A stretch of 64,000 bases of DNA from Gnetum montanum (Eukaryota > Streptophyta > Gnetopsida > Gnetales > Gnetaceae). Position 1 is the stretch's first letter; each line of letters begins with the position of its first letter. The stretch spans positions 126,001 through 190,000 of the forward strand of contig MNCI01000651.1 of assembly GCA_015680685.1 (NCBI GenBank), written 5' to 3'. Shown here piece by piece: positions 48,498-60,619 of this stretch. The position numbers were made by a program, and so were the translations under genes. The notes beneath the pieces were generated by a model, which was given only the letters and a program-made list of their open reading frames with translations, had not been told where the DNA came from and made no database searches.

Positions 48498-48515
48498 TGG
48501 CGCTAGAAGGAGGGC
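48498..48515 (+). promoter_or_regulatory. Primer-binding site of element E
   Basis: TGGCGCTAGAAGGAGGGC directly follows the LTR end. Equivalent sites in C and D confirm it by position. The priming tRNA was not identified. Confidence 0.7.
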
Positions 48516-48746
48516 TAGATAAAGCTTCGATCCGTATTTTACGAGTAGCCCTATAAGTGATCTGTACCCGCATCTCTAAAAACATAAACATGATACCTCT
48601 AGGGAATTTTATGAAAAATCGTGTGGTGTAGATTGGTCACTGTAACGATTCCTTTGGAATCCTACAGGGTGAAAAGCCTAAACGCGATCTTCTTTGTTCG
48701 TCGCCTCTTAAATCTAGTCACTTATTGTCGTTAATCTATCTGACCA

Positions 48747-51135
48747 ATGGATTCTGCATACACAACTACAGCTGCCATGATTACCACTAAATCGGGTGCC
48801 ACATCTGTGAATCCCATCGCCATCACTAGACCAGCTTTTGCTATTATAGGACCTCAGGTACCGTCGCGTCGTTTGTTAAGATTGCAGGGCAAAGATCCCG
48901 TATTCACCGTCGTGACCCCTGAGGAATATAATTTCATCTACGTCAAGATCCAGACAAAGCTTGCTCTTAGCCAAGCTAAGATCGAAGCGAAATGAAATTT
49001 TGAGGTGATCCACAAAGGGCGTTAAGATTTCACCCCTACTGCTTACGACATTATCCCCCTAACTAAGCATTATCACGAAATCCTGATCCAACTGGTCATG
49101 GCTAAGAGTCAGGCTACGCGGTCCATGCTAGAACCTTAGAACGGGGAGAAGGAGGAAGATGAACTCGCACCCCAGTCTGAACATTCGTATCATACTCTTA
49201 GTCCCCATACGTACATAAATCCCCTATTTCCTCTCGCAGGAGAAGCCACCCACCTTAATCCAGCCATGATCGCCCAAACCCACATTCCTGTCATTCCACA
49301 GGTTGCTACGCAATCATCCATCCTGCAGGTGCAAATACCATCCCAAAATAACGTGGGGGCAGTCTCATCACCACGTGTAATCAGTATTCCATCAGTGGTA
49401 CCTGCATCCACCGCACCCTATTACATCCCCCAAGTGCAACCTCATGCCATGCCTATGACCCGCCTGACACAAAATTCGGTGCAAACCTTTTCGTTGTCAC
49501 CCCCTGTAAGGCAACCCACTATTCAGTCACAGCAATCCATTCAACCGCCTACGACTGGTCAGTGGATCCTGCCTATTTCACATAGTCAGTCCGCGTTATA
49601 TGGTGTGCAACCCTTAGCCGCACCCACTATGCATGTCTCACAATATCCTCACCATCTTTATCCTGCACATCCGGTGGCGGCCAACCTCTCTGCTCAGCCT
49701 GGTGGGTGGTCTTTTCCATAGGCAGCCCCGCCCGCGGGGGTAGCCCCCGTAGTACCACCTGTCAGCCAAGCCATCCCTCCATTTCCACTGCCTGGCACTG
49801 CCTTCTCAGTTCAACCCCCTGCTCCTCCTGCGCAAACTTCTTCATCACCAAGTCTAGACCAAGCCTTCTTACTTATTTAGACCCTTACTGAGGAAGTTAA
49901 ACGCCTTAAAGCTGCTGGCTCTGATACCATACAGATCATGGATTTCTATGAGGATGATCCCATCAGTCCAGCAGTTCCTATGCTGTTGTTTCCCCTAGGG
50001 ATGTCTCTACCTCATTTTACCAAATATAATGGGAAGGGTGATCCCAATGCCCACCTAGTCACCTTTAGGTCTGAATCCTTACTGTTACAACAGTGGCCAC
50101 ATACTATTATACGTGTCTTTGTAATGTCTCTGGTAGGTAAGGCTTTGGACTAGTATCGAGCCCTCCCTCGTTCTTCCATCTCAACCTTGGAAGAACTTCT
50201 GACACAATTTGTGACTCATTTTAAGTATAATTTAAAATCGGAGGTCACATTAGATCAACTCATGGGGGTGAAAAAAGACCCACTCGAGCTGGTCCAAAAG
50301 TTTATACAATGATGGAGTGTCACTCTTAATGAAATCCGTGAGCCTATCGCGGAGGCCCACTTGCTGGCTATCTTCAAAGGAGCTCTTAACGACTTCATCA
50401 AGTCTAAGCTGTATTACCTTGACCCTAGCTCCTTGAGTCAGGATTTTGCTCAAACTAAGAGCATCCAGGATGCTGCAGAGGCTAGCAAAGACCCAGCATA
50501 TATAGCCTATAAAAATTTTAATAATAAGGGTAAGGACAAAGGTAAAGGAACAACAATGACAGTAGCTACGCTGGCTGAAGGAGCTAAGAACAAGAACAAG
50601 AAGGCACCCGCGGCGTCCCCCGAGACCACAGCTAGTGCAAGTAGCACTGGTCAAGACACACTTGCCCCTGAAAAGCCACCCAACCAAAGCCAAACTTTGA
50701 GCATAAAGATTGCTCAAAGTATACAGCCCTACCTGTAAAACATTCGAAACTGTTGAAACAATTGTTAGGGGTAGGATACATTCAAAATAAGAAGGTATCT
50801 GAAGAAGCTCTTTAGCGTCACAGGCATCATTGTGAATTGCTGAAGAATCCTTCTTTAGCCCTGCCCAACGAACCACTAGTGCTGAGGTCTTTTAGGCTAG
50901 ACCGTTTCTATGACTACCACCAGTTGTGTGGTCATGACACAGATTACTGCTGGGCATTGAAAGACGACATTCAATGCATGATCGACGATGGTTCTCTGAA
51001 ACTAGATGGCAGTAGTCCAACCTGTCCTGAAAACCAGGCATTGCATGTGTACAAGGACTCGTTAAACACAAATAACGCACCGTACACAATCAACGTGGTA
51101 CGTACGGACAGTGAAGGAAAGGTACCGCCTAAATA
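48747..51135 (+). pseudogene. Gag of element E
   Basis: Opens MDSAYTTTAAMITTKSGA. Blocks: RLLRLQGKDPVFTVVTPEEY (~48870), a long Pro/Gln/Thr-rich region (49200-49880), the gag domain 49938-50500 (IMDFYEDDPISPAVP, YNGKGDPNAHLVTF, GKALD, FKYNLKSEVTLDQLMG), a linker (KLLKQLLGVGYIQNKKV, ~50740) and the Cys/His block YDYHQLCGHDTDYCWALKDD (~50908-50967). Frame is constant from 48747 to about 50700, then shifts and continues into protease in that new frame, so one frameshift near 50700 separates the halves. Stops (for example at 50151 in KALDWY and near 50309) are single transitions from Trp, Arg or Gln. Forms the particle. Confidence 0.75.
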
Positions 51136-51689
51136 GCCCTTCATTTTACGCGTACCTACTACTTCACCCCAGGGCGCAAGCTCTTCATCGGTAGCTAGCG
51201 GTGTACCGAGGCCACCCTTTGTTATCCGGGCGTCCTCACCAGCTTTAACTCAGCCTCATGCTAACAGTAAAGCTGCGACCATGTTCGCGCCTACCCCTAA
51301 GGCACCTTTCATGCTTAGGGTACCAAAACCACCAGCTGCTCCTTTTATGCAAGGGCAAGCTTCTAGCCATCACCATCAATCACCACCAAATAAAAAAAGG
51401 GAAGGAGACACATCAATCAATGCCACCAAAAACCCTACTACGCTAGGCTTCCCTAAGCCTAGGCCCTTTGCCTCTATTCCTACGCCTATGCCTTCTGGGC
51501 AAGACAAGGGTACAAAAATGTAGTCACCTCCCCTTAGTAGAAAGAAACACAACTCTCTGACTAACGCTATTCTACCTTGGGAGATTTGTATCTTAGGGCT
51601 AATGGAAGAGGACAGAGGGGATAAACAACCCAGCCGAGAGTGGGACCTCCTTGATGCATTTACGCAGGTCAAGAAGGCTCTGAAATAGA

Positions 51690-52506
51690 AGAACACAATG
51701 TTGAGCCTTTATGATCTTCTTATGACATCCCAAAAGCACCGTGAGGCTATGGTTCGTATGCTGACATCCATACCAATGGATGAAAGCTTACCAGCAGAAG
51801 AGGAAGCGATACATGCTTTCATGCTTCCTCCTACCGCTGAGTAACCTAAACCAACCCCTCTGACCTTTCATGATAAATTCATCAAAGATGATCTAGAGAA
51901 AGGTCAAGTAACGAAAGAACCCATGTTTATCACCATCTGGGTCGGTCAATATCAGATCCGGAGGTTGCATGTTGACGATGGCGTGGCTACAAATGTCATC
52001 CCTTATCCTATAGTGGATAAGTTGGGCCTGGTCGACTAGATCAGTCCTACAACAACATCGTGCCTAAAGTTGTTCAACGGGGTGTGGGTGCAAGTCAAGG
52101 GGATGGTGCGTATCAAATTTGTGGTAGGGGATCAATTCCCAATAGACGCCACATTTCTCGTTGTCGAGGAGATGCCTAGTTTCAACCTGATCCTGGGGAG
52201 GTCCTGGCTAGCCCAACTTAGGGCAGTTTCATTACCAATACATCAAGAGATTCACCTCCCTTACATAGGGGGAGAAGTTGTAATACATGGTGATGAAATA
52301 ACTCCTAGGAGTATCAACAACATAGAGGAGGAACGGGGTTTGGAGATCGAGATGCCCGAAGGTCAAACTCACGTCCGAACTCCCAAACAAACTGAAATGA
52401 ATGATGACAACCTAGCCTGGGCCAACCTACCATTTCAAGAAGATGGTATGGAGGAGTCAGATCACAAATCTCCCTGCCCTTACGCATCACTAAACGTAAA
52501 AGATAG
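51690..52506 (+). pseudogene. Aspartic protease of element E
   Basis: The pre-domain block MLSLYDLLMTSQKHREAMV (~51700) leads to the active site LHVDDGVATNVIPYPIV (~51965-52015) and the closing block FNLILGRSWLAQLRAV (~52182-52230). The linker SINNIEEERGLEIEMPEG continues to 52506, where AGATAG|GTACATG is donor-like. Active site D-D-G-V is shared with copy C. Only two stops (near 51842 and 52038). In Ogre-type elements an intron separates protease from RT; the same seems likely here. Confidence 0.7.
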
Positions 52507-52507
52507 G

Positions 52508-52545
52508 TACATGACGGGCCACGATGGCCCTAAACTAGCAAATCC
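52508..52545 (+). repeat. Single copy of the 3' tandem-repeat motif after protease
   Basis: GGGCCACGATGGCCCTAAAC followed by TAGCAAAT has the same core as the array at 60620-61190 (for example CCACGATGCTAAACTGG). It is a lone copy 8 kb upstream of the array, at the end of the protease region. Confidence 0.6.
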
Positions 52546-52694
52546 AAACAACTCTGATTACGCTTTGCACAAATAAAGATATAAGACTAAAAAAAATAAC
52601 ATTTAAAAGCATACAGAAAATCTTATGATTAATCTCGCCAACATTCATATGGCAATTGTTTAGTTTCATCAATGAAATTATGCATAAATCACAA

Positions 52695-55600
52695 TTACGC
52701 ATCCCCCCTGGTACCACTATCACCAGTATCCCTTAGGTCTACCTCTAAGCTTAATAAATCATGCTCAAGTGGGCCATCCCTTCTAGAAGGTATTCCTTCA
52801 TGAGGAATATCATCTTCACGAGGTCCTTGCTCTAACGCTGGCTCCTCAAGAGGACAGTCTGTGTCATTACGCTCTTCTTCTTGTACTTGCTCACCATCCT
52901 GTTCGCCTTCTTCATCCACTCCTTGTACCTATATATAGTAAATACATCAGTAAAAGCCATGATAGGATAGATCAGAAAATCTGAATTCAATAACACTCAA
53001 ATTTACTCGTGATGGTCCTCCCTTCTGTAGCAAAAGGAAGCTGATCTAAACTGATCCATAGGTGCTACATAATTTCATCTTCAGTTAATTCATACCATAC
53101 ACCATTCCCCAGATCAGTTCCAGCCTTCACCTTCCTTTCTCCATACTAGTCCATCGGGGTGGTTCAGGGAAGAAGGTAGGGACTGTAGTCTTGCCACCAG
53201 GAAGAGCAATCTCTCATTCTTGGGACGCACTTACTATCACCTACTCCTGGAACTTCTCGAAGGCTTTGGATGCACCAATGACATCGAGGAATACCCACAA
53301 GGATTGAGCTTTGACGTTAGAATCTCTATAATGCTAACGATAAGCAAGACTTTCTCGCTTATACAGATGCTTGTGATCTTTTTCCTTCCGCTCCCACTCT
53401 TGCATACTTTAGCAAAAATCCTTCCAGTCTTGGCTTTTCTGGGCCAACAGCTCTATTTGCATCCTCTGCTCCACCAATTCATGACTGGTTTGCACGCTGC
53501 TCCTAACTACGGTCCAATAGCGAGCATAGTCAATAACAGCCATACGCTAGTCCTCTTCACTTGTCCCCCATGCCTGCAAGAATTCACACAATGATCTTAG
53601 GTCTTCAACCTCTTTAGTTAGAGACACCCTTTCCTTCTCTGACCTCTGCAGTCTCTTCTAGAGGTCTTTATTGACATTTTGACTTTCCCATAAGGAGCGA
53701 GTCGAGCGTAACGCACATTTACGCATTTCCTCATAAATGTTGCATGGCACGACCACCCCGTCTGATGAAGGCTCCATTGTGTCCAAGTCAATGGGCTCCG
53801 TAGGATCCCATCAAAGGCAAGCTCCTGATAACAAACATTGTCAAGCGTAAATAAAATATTACAACTGTATAGTAAAATAAGCATAGAATAGCAGTAACAT
53901 ACCAGCCCTAGGATTAACATGCTCGAGGCGCTTGATCATATCGTTGACAATGCCTTCCATGAAGGAAAACTTATCAGGAAATTCTCCCCACGCTCTGCTT
54001 ACAATGGCAGACATGGATGCATCTTGTTCATCTGTAGCGTAATCAAGTTAAAATTTCTATTTATTAACAAAATTCCTACAAAATTCTTAATGCAATGACC
54101 TTTGCCTGATGTGGTGGGGGTGCGTCAATATTTTTCACCTCCTCTCTCTCCTCATGCACAAGGGTTTGTGCATCACTGATTCTAACAGCCATGGCCTCCT
54201 CTTCCAAAACTAGGGACCCTTCTCCATGCCATAATACCACTGCCCCTATTTCAGGGGTTAACCACTCCGTAAGTCTCACTGTTCATGTCACATAACACAT
54301 CTAAGCAGTTCAGAATACCCTAAATAAAGTTGCGTAACATGATAATTGCCATGACTTTCACTACGCCTTTATGCTTACCAGGTGGAGGTTTACTCTGCTG
54401 AACTCTGACTTGCATAGTTCTTTCTGTGCCATCCGCTGGTTCTGCAGGCACCTCAGTTAAGCGAGGCCTTTTTCACTGAACCGAGACATCCACTATCTCT
54501 GTCACTAGGTGCTTTCACCGCAACACGTCACCAGTGTAAGTGGGAATCACCCCACTTACACTGTTAAGGCCCCGCACTCGAGGCACCGCCAAATCCCTTA
54601 TCGTTATAGACTGAGACTCCCCAATTCCCTCCAGAGGATCCTATCCTCGAGTAGTGCCGAAAATATGGGAAATCCAAGGTTTGGATAGCTGGTCTCGGTC
54701 TTGCTGCACCCAAACCCCATTCCTCTGGACAACCAAAAATTCGGAAAAACACTAGAGGCAAGCTATGAAGAAGGTGAAGTGCACACTGAAACGAGATTCA
54801 AGCTTCTAACGGAGCCTAATCATTTCAGTGTGTAACCCCTCAACGAAATAGCTTGCCCAGTCAAACTAGGTTCCTTCCTCCATAACCTCCTGCATGATGC
54901 GGGCCTGTTCTATGGTAAATAACCTTCCTTGCGAGAGTGTTTTGGGGAAAGCCCGGGCCTGGAAGAGGGGATAGATAGTCTTGGTGATTTCTAATTCATT
55001 CTTTTCACAAGGGATCCCCTTGGTCTCCTTCTTGGTCCCCAGCCACTCCTCCAGCTCTTCCTGACATTTGAGGCTCCTCCTCACTCTTTCCTCTATGGGA
55101 AGACCGTTAGAGGGGACACTGAAGAGATCAGTAAACAGCTAAGCGTCAATATTAAAATTCACACGCATGTGATGCATGCACGTGCAAAAACGCTCAGCCC
55201 TCTCGTTGAAGGAGTTGACCAGGGTTAACATTTCGCTAGCCGGAACATCAGGAGTTATGGCCAGAAATAAATGCATTAGCCTCGCTTCCCGTATCTTGGT
55301 GACCAATGCAATTGGGTCTGCTGCGTGGCCGAGCCAGCGTTGTGCTTCCTTAATGTCGCCATAGAGGAAAAGGAGGGTATTTGCCTCACGGCTGGAAATT
55401 GTAAGGGTAATCTCCCGGGATTCCCTGACTGAACAACACAAGACACATGTCTAAGTATCAAAAATACTATTACACTACATTTCAAAAATGGACCAAAAAC
55501 AATATAATATCATGTAAATAACAGTAGCAACAAAACATTACTAGGGCCAAATGGCAAAGGAAATGGAGGAAGTTTCCTCTGCATGTCCACGACGGTAAGG

Positions 55601-56766
55601 GGTGGGTCCAAAGTCCATTCTTCATGTAACCACCCAAGGCTCTGAAAATTCTTGAAAGAATCAGCATAACGGGTGGGATACTCATGGATGTCAAAGGACA
55701 TCTGCCCCATTACACCAGCGCGTACGTTGCTGGTGGAGGTAAACTCCTTTATCGCTGTTTCAGTCCAGGTCAATGTATCATCATTGCCTACTAATCCTTT
55801 TTTGTTAATAAAAAACCTATATCATATGACACATTATTATCTTATGCTTCGTAAATCTAGGCATTAGAAACATATTGACAATACCCCCAGTAAAACAACT
55901 TACCCACCCAAATAATACACTGTGCCTGGTGGGTTCTGAAAGTAAGTCGAGACATGGCGGCCCACAAACAAGGTATTGTACGCATGGTAACAGCTAAACC
56001 TGGCCATTTCCCAAATCCAACTTAAGTGCCTCAGCCCTCTGGCTCTAAGTTCACGGTCTTGGGGACGACCAGTATCGATGGCCCCGTCTATCAAGAAAGC
56101 CATGATTCCCTACGTAGAACCCACTAACAAGTGCTTCAAAATAGCGCCAGCCACATCCCCCGATAGATGCGACCACACAATAACACTATAGTTATGTAGC
56201 AAAAATTGCAAAAGCTCCAGCGCATCCTTTCGGAACCATATAGCCCTCCCCTGCAACCAAGTTTAAGGGGGAGGAACGTTAGGTATGATTGGGTTTATAC
56301 AACATAAAAACCCGACTATGTCCAGGATGATTAAGATGGGTTTCAACATAATACTGTACAAAAAACATAAAAAAATTATTGTCTAGATTCCGATTCCATG
56401 CTTAAACTATAGAAAATTTACAAATTATGCTCTAGCTATACAGCTGAAATCACCTAAACCCTTGTAACAGTATAAGGTTTGTCCCTGACAGCGGCAATAG
56501 ATGCAATACTATTGTATAAACCCTTGTTTTAATGTGAGGTCCATGGCCTAAGACTCTAATTTATGCAGAATGACACAAAAAGAATAAACACTGCAAAGAA
56601 AAAGGCACATCACAGAAAGCAACACAAATAAGCTAGGGATGGCCTACCGATTTAGTGGAGTGACATCCCTCACTTCAACCAAAGCCTGCGAAGCACACTA
56701 CAGGCTCCCTTGTACTTCATCTATCTTGGCCAATTTCACATTCCTCCCTCTTACTTTCGGTGCCAT
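52695..56766 (-). pseudogene. Antisense multi-exon gene inside element E, unknown protein
   Basis: Putative exons, minus strand: 56766-56648 (MAPKVRGRN start), 56245-55908, ~55795-55542, 55428-54379, 54278-54100, 54031-53903, 53824-53007, 52928-52695. Introns are 80-400 bases with GT-AG ends such as A|GTAATG..TTCAG|TC, G|GTAAGC..AACAG|TG and G|GTATGT..ATCAG|GA; these three keep the frame, and the first two junctions do so with an alternative site. Junction 5-6 is out of frame. About 1000 codons with roughly a dozen stops, mostly CAG-to-TAG. Exon 2 has WSHLSGDVAGAILKHLL; exon 4 (350 codons) has LFSVPSNGLPIEERV and GTKKETKGIPCEKNE; exon 7 looks coiled-coil (RLQRSEKERVSLTKEVEDL); the last exon is acidic. 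I do not recognise the family. A minus-strand TATATAAG lies near 57200. Confidence 0.6.
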
Positions 56767-57251
56767 TGTTGCAATCCTAACACTCTCACACCTTTACGCC
56801 TTTGCAAACAACACGTTGCAATCTTTTGCTCTTCCTCCTTCTCTTTGTGACAGCTGAGAATTCAAGTTTGTGATAGCCAACAACTTGTTTTCAAAAAGAA
56901 CTACCTACTTATATGAAAAATTAACCAACTTGACGCCCGATTTCAGCGAGACTTGCCCAAATGCTGGTGTTAGTATGAGCTAGAAACCAAAAATCAAGCC
57001 ATTAATTGTGACAGATATCGCATGCGTTACGGTCCTGAAACGACCTTAAACTATTGCTTCTTATCTCCTCGTAATCAGGTCGCATTAATTACAAGTTGTT
57101 CATGATGTTCAAAATTCAATTAGCTTCTCACGCTCAGAGACGTCACATCACATCCTTTTTCTTTTGGACTAAACCAAGCATTATTCGTTAAATACTTATA
57201 TAATCCAACTTAGCACCTTTCTAATTACTTTTATATTTGACAATTTTGCAA
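56767..57251 (-). promoter_or_regulatory. Probable promoter and 5' UTR region of the antisense gene
   Basis: Between the antisense ATG and the RT acceptor. The minus strand holds GGATTATATAAGTATTTAAC at about 57190-57209, a TATA-like box ~430 bases upstream of the ATG. There is no reading frame on either strand. In copies A and B the ~185-bp tandem array occupies the equivalent position. The promoter role is inferred from position. Confidence 0.35.
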
Positions 57252-57252
57252 G

Positions 57253-60200
57253 ACAATTGACAAATGGACGAAACTTTATCTTTGCCCCTAGCTTTAACAG
57301 GTCCATACGGGAGAGTAGTTAGACAATTCGATTTTACACTAGTAGAAACTAACCCTTTCCTCAATGACGTAACCATAGCCACGTTGGAAACATCTCTAGA
57401 ATGGCCAGAACAATTGATGCACACGCTAGACCTAGAGGTTGGAGACATAACCGAAGACCCCCTCAGTGAGGTTTCAGTCGTTACGCATAAAGGTGAGTCC
57501 AGAACTCTTAAGGTTAGTTCTCTACTAGACCAGAAAATGCATGATGCTATAAAATAGGTCCTCTAGGACAACGTCATAGTATTTGCATGGTCATACAAAG
57601 ACATGTTGGGACTAGACCCAAGGTTAATTCAACATAACATAATCTTAGACCCGCATATCAAAGCGATTAAGCAAAAAACACAAAAAATCAAACCAGAGAT
57701 CGCGCTAGCAGTGCGTGATGAGATCACCAAACTATATCAGGATGGTTTCATCTGTGCGGTCGATTACTCAGATTGGGTATCTAACATTGTAGTTTTCCTA
57801 AAGAAGACCGGAAGCATACGCATCTGTATAGACTTCCGAGACTTAAACAAAGCCACAATCAAGGACAACTTTCCACTACCGAGTATCGACCAGCTAGTCG
57901 ATACAACAGCTGGGCATGCACTTCTATCCTTCATGGATGGCTTTTCAGGCTATAATCAGATTCGCATCAACCTAGAACATCAATTGACCACAACATTCAT
58001 GACGCCCTGGGACACCTTTTGCTATACCATGATGCCTTTTGGCTTGAAAAAAGCCGAAGCGACATATCAACGGGCCATGACATACATCTTTAGTGATTAT
58101 CTCCTAGGAAGACTGAATGATTATGTTGATGATATAGCTATTAAGTCTATGAAATCAAAAGATCATTCAGAGGACCTAGATTTAGTACCTAAAAGATGCT
58201 CCAAATACGACCTCCAGCTCAACCCAAAGAAGTGCATATTTGGAGTCAAAACCGGATGCATGCTACGGTTTGTGGTGTCAGAAACCGGCATACGAGTAGA
58301 CCCTGATAAGGTCAAAGCCATTGTCGAGTTAATGCCTCCCACAGATCTCAAGCAATTATGCGGGTTACAAGGATGATTACAGTTTATCAGGTGGTTCATC
58401 TCGAGATTAACAGATAAACTACATCCTATGCAGCATCTCCTTAAGAAAGGTGTTAATTTCAAGTGGACAGATGATTGCTAGCATACGTTTGACAGCCTAA
58501 AACAGGAACTTCAATGCTTGCCAATGGTATTCCCGCCACTAAGGGATCAGCCGTTCTACATCTACCTTGCGACCTCAGACGTAGCCTTAGCCGCATTACT
58601 CTGTCAAAAGAGAAGCGATGGGTCAGAAGTACCCATCTACTACTTGAGTCATTCCCTATGTGCGTATGAAATAAGGTACAACGAAGTAGAGCGTAATTGC
58701 CTAGCATTAGTGTTTACGCTAAATAAATGTAGGCACTATCTCTTCTGAAGCACGGTCAACATTATCTGTAAAAATAACATCCTTAGGATCATTATGCATA
58801 ATCTATACAAAAGTAGTAAAATAGCTCGTTGGAAAGCTATCATGGAAGAATTCGATCTACATTACATTGGTCAATCTTCTATGAAAGGCCAACTGATAGC
58901 TGACCAATTAATAACATCACCTATTGACAGTCAGTAAACCATAGAGCCTAAATTTCCAAATGAACATGTACCCTTTCCCTGTACGAACAATGTGGCAGAG
59001 TACGAGGGACTCCTCAAGGGATTATTAATAGCTAAAGAGCTTGATATCTGACACCTAGCAATTAGGGGCGATTCGATGCTTGTTATAAATCAAATCATAG
59101 GAGTCTACGCCTGTAAGGCTGCACATTTACAGTCCTACTACGATATGACTAAAGATCTCCTGAAGCGGTTCACGATCATCTATGCCCAACATGTGCCACG
59201 AAATGATAACACATCGGCCGATGAACTGGCTACATTAGCCTTAAACGTGTCATCACACCTATTCGACACCTGTCCCACACTAATAATAGATTGTACTAGT
59301 CCTATCATTCAAGCAGCTCAAATATCTTCACTGCTCGAGGAAGACACGCCAGAGTGGTACGACAACATTAAGACTTACCTCTTCCATGGCGAACTGCCAC
59401 ATGAGTTAACGCGAACATAGAAAGATGCTACTCGCAAGCGAGCTAGGTAGTACATCATCATAGGAGATAGCACCCTTTGTAGATGCTCTTTTGATAGAGT
59501 ACTACTTACTTGTGTTAACAAAGACCAGGCACAATGCATAGTAGGCGAGGCTCACAAGGGATTATGTGGAGGACATGTAGCACCACGAGCTATGGCCTCT
59601 AAAATCCATCGCTTAGGGTATTATTGGTTGTACATGGAAAAATATTGTCTTACAAAAGTCAAAACATGCAACACGTGTTAACGTTATGTGAACCTTATAC
59701 ACGTGTCGCCTATAGAATTACATACGACCCAGATCACATGGCCCTTCCAACGATGGGGACTAGACATCATAGGGCCTATCATACCGAAATCTTCCATAGG
59801 TCATAGCTTCATAATCACCGCCACCGAGTACTTCACGATGTGGGTGGAAGCTATCCCTTTGCGAAAGATCACGTCGCAACAGATCTATCATTTCATTCTA
59901 GACAACATTGTAACCAAATTCGGTCTCCCGATGACTATCGTGACCGACAATGTGCCATAGTCTAGCAGTCTGGAAACAAAATCCTTTTGTGATAGCCTCG
60001 GTATTAAATAATCTTTTTTCTCGCCCTATTACCTGCAAGCGAATGGTCAAGCTGAAGTGACAAACAAGGTCATTATCAACTTACTCAAGAAAATGCTCGA
60101 CAACAACAAGAAACGGTGACATGAAAAGATCCTCTATGTGCTATGGGCGTATCGTACCACATGCAGAATAGCTACGAACAGTACACCCTATAGCCTAGTC

Positions 60201-60596
60201 TATGGATTTGAGGCGGTGCTGCCCCTTGAACTACAGGTTCCTTCTCTGCGAATGGTATTCTCCACAATTATAAATGAGGCTCAACACACGGAGTCTCGGA
60301 TCATGGATTTGGATTTAGTCGAGGAGAAGTGAATACAGATGCTTGATACCATCAAAAAGTATCAAGATAAGCAAAAGCAGAAGCATCATCATAACCTTCA
60401 ACAATGTCCTATCAAGAAGGGAGATTTAGTTCTCAAGGCCATTCGCGAACTCGTAGGAAAGTTCTCTGCAAACTGGGAAGGCCCTTTCTTGGTAGCTAAT
60501 GTGTATGGCAACGGTGCATTCAAGCTAGCAGATATCAACAACAACAAGTTACTGAATCCTGTGAATCATATATATCTAAAGCGGTACTACATTTAG
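57253..60596 (+). pseudogene. RT-RNase H-RNase H-integrase of element E
   Basis: All recognised blocks from 57264 to 60596 lie in one frame; damage is nonsense changes only (about 14). Order: linker (TLDLEVGDITEDPLSEV, ~57420); RT (HALLSFMDGFSGYNQIRI, ~57918; YVDD 58122-58133 intact); RNase H (QPFYIYLATSDVALAALLCQ, ~58550; ARWKAIMEEFDLHYI, ~58830); archaeal-type second RNase H (CTNNVAEYEGLLKG, ~58983; RGDSMLVINQ, ~59064; PRNDNTSADELATLAL, ~59195), lacking about 45 residues that carry the first Asp in copy B; integrase zinc finger (KGLCGGHVAPRAM, ~59560), core (WGLDIIGPIIPKSS; VTDN at ~59941; GQAEVTNKVI) and SANWEGPFLV (~60468). No chromodomain. Dual RNase H places it in the Tat lineage. Confidence 0.85.
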
Positions 60597-60619
60597 TTGC
60601 ATATCTAGTGTTAACATCA

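Larger units (their letters stand above)
52507..57252 (+). other. Putative sense-strand intron between protease and RT
   Basis: Begins with a donor-like GTACAT after the protease linker and ends with TTTGACAATTTTGCAAG before the RT linker. Copies B (TTAACATGCAG, 41078) and A (TTGATATTCAAG, 33314) have acceptor-like ends at the same point, and copy C has CTGC|GTAAGT (13161) after its protease. Ogre elements remove an intron here by splicing (family knowledge). Whether this one is spliced is inference. Confidence 0.45.

Noticed and set aside
50250-50876. 208-codon minus-strand frame
   Set aside because: Lies wholly opposite the recognised Gag of element E, and I see no motifs or splice-site structure in it. 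Taken as a shadow frame.
53220-53594. 124-codon plus-strand frame
   Set aside because: It overlaps exon 7 of the antisense gene on the opposite strand and has no motif.
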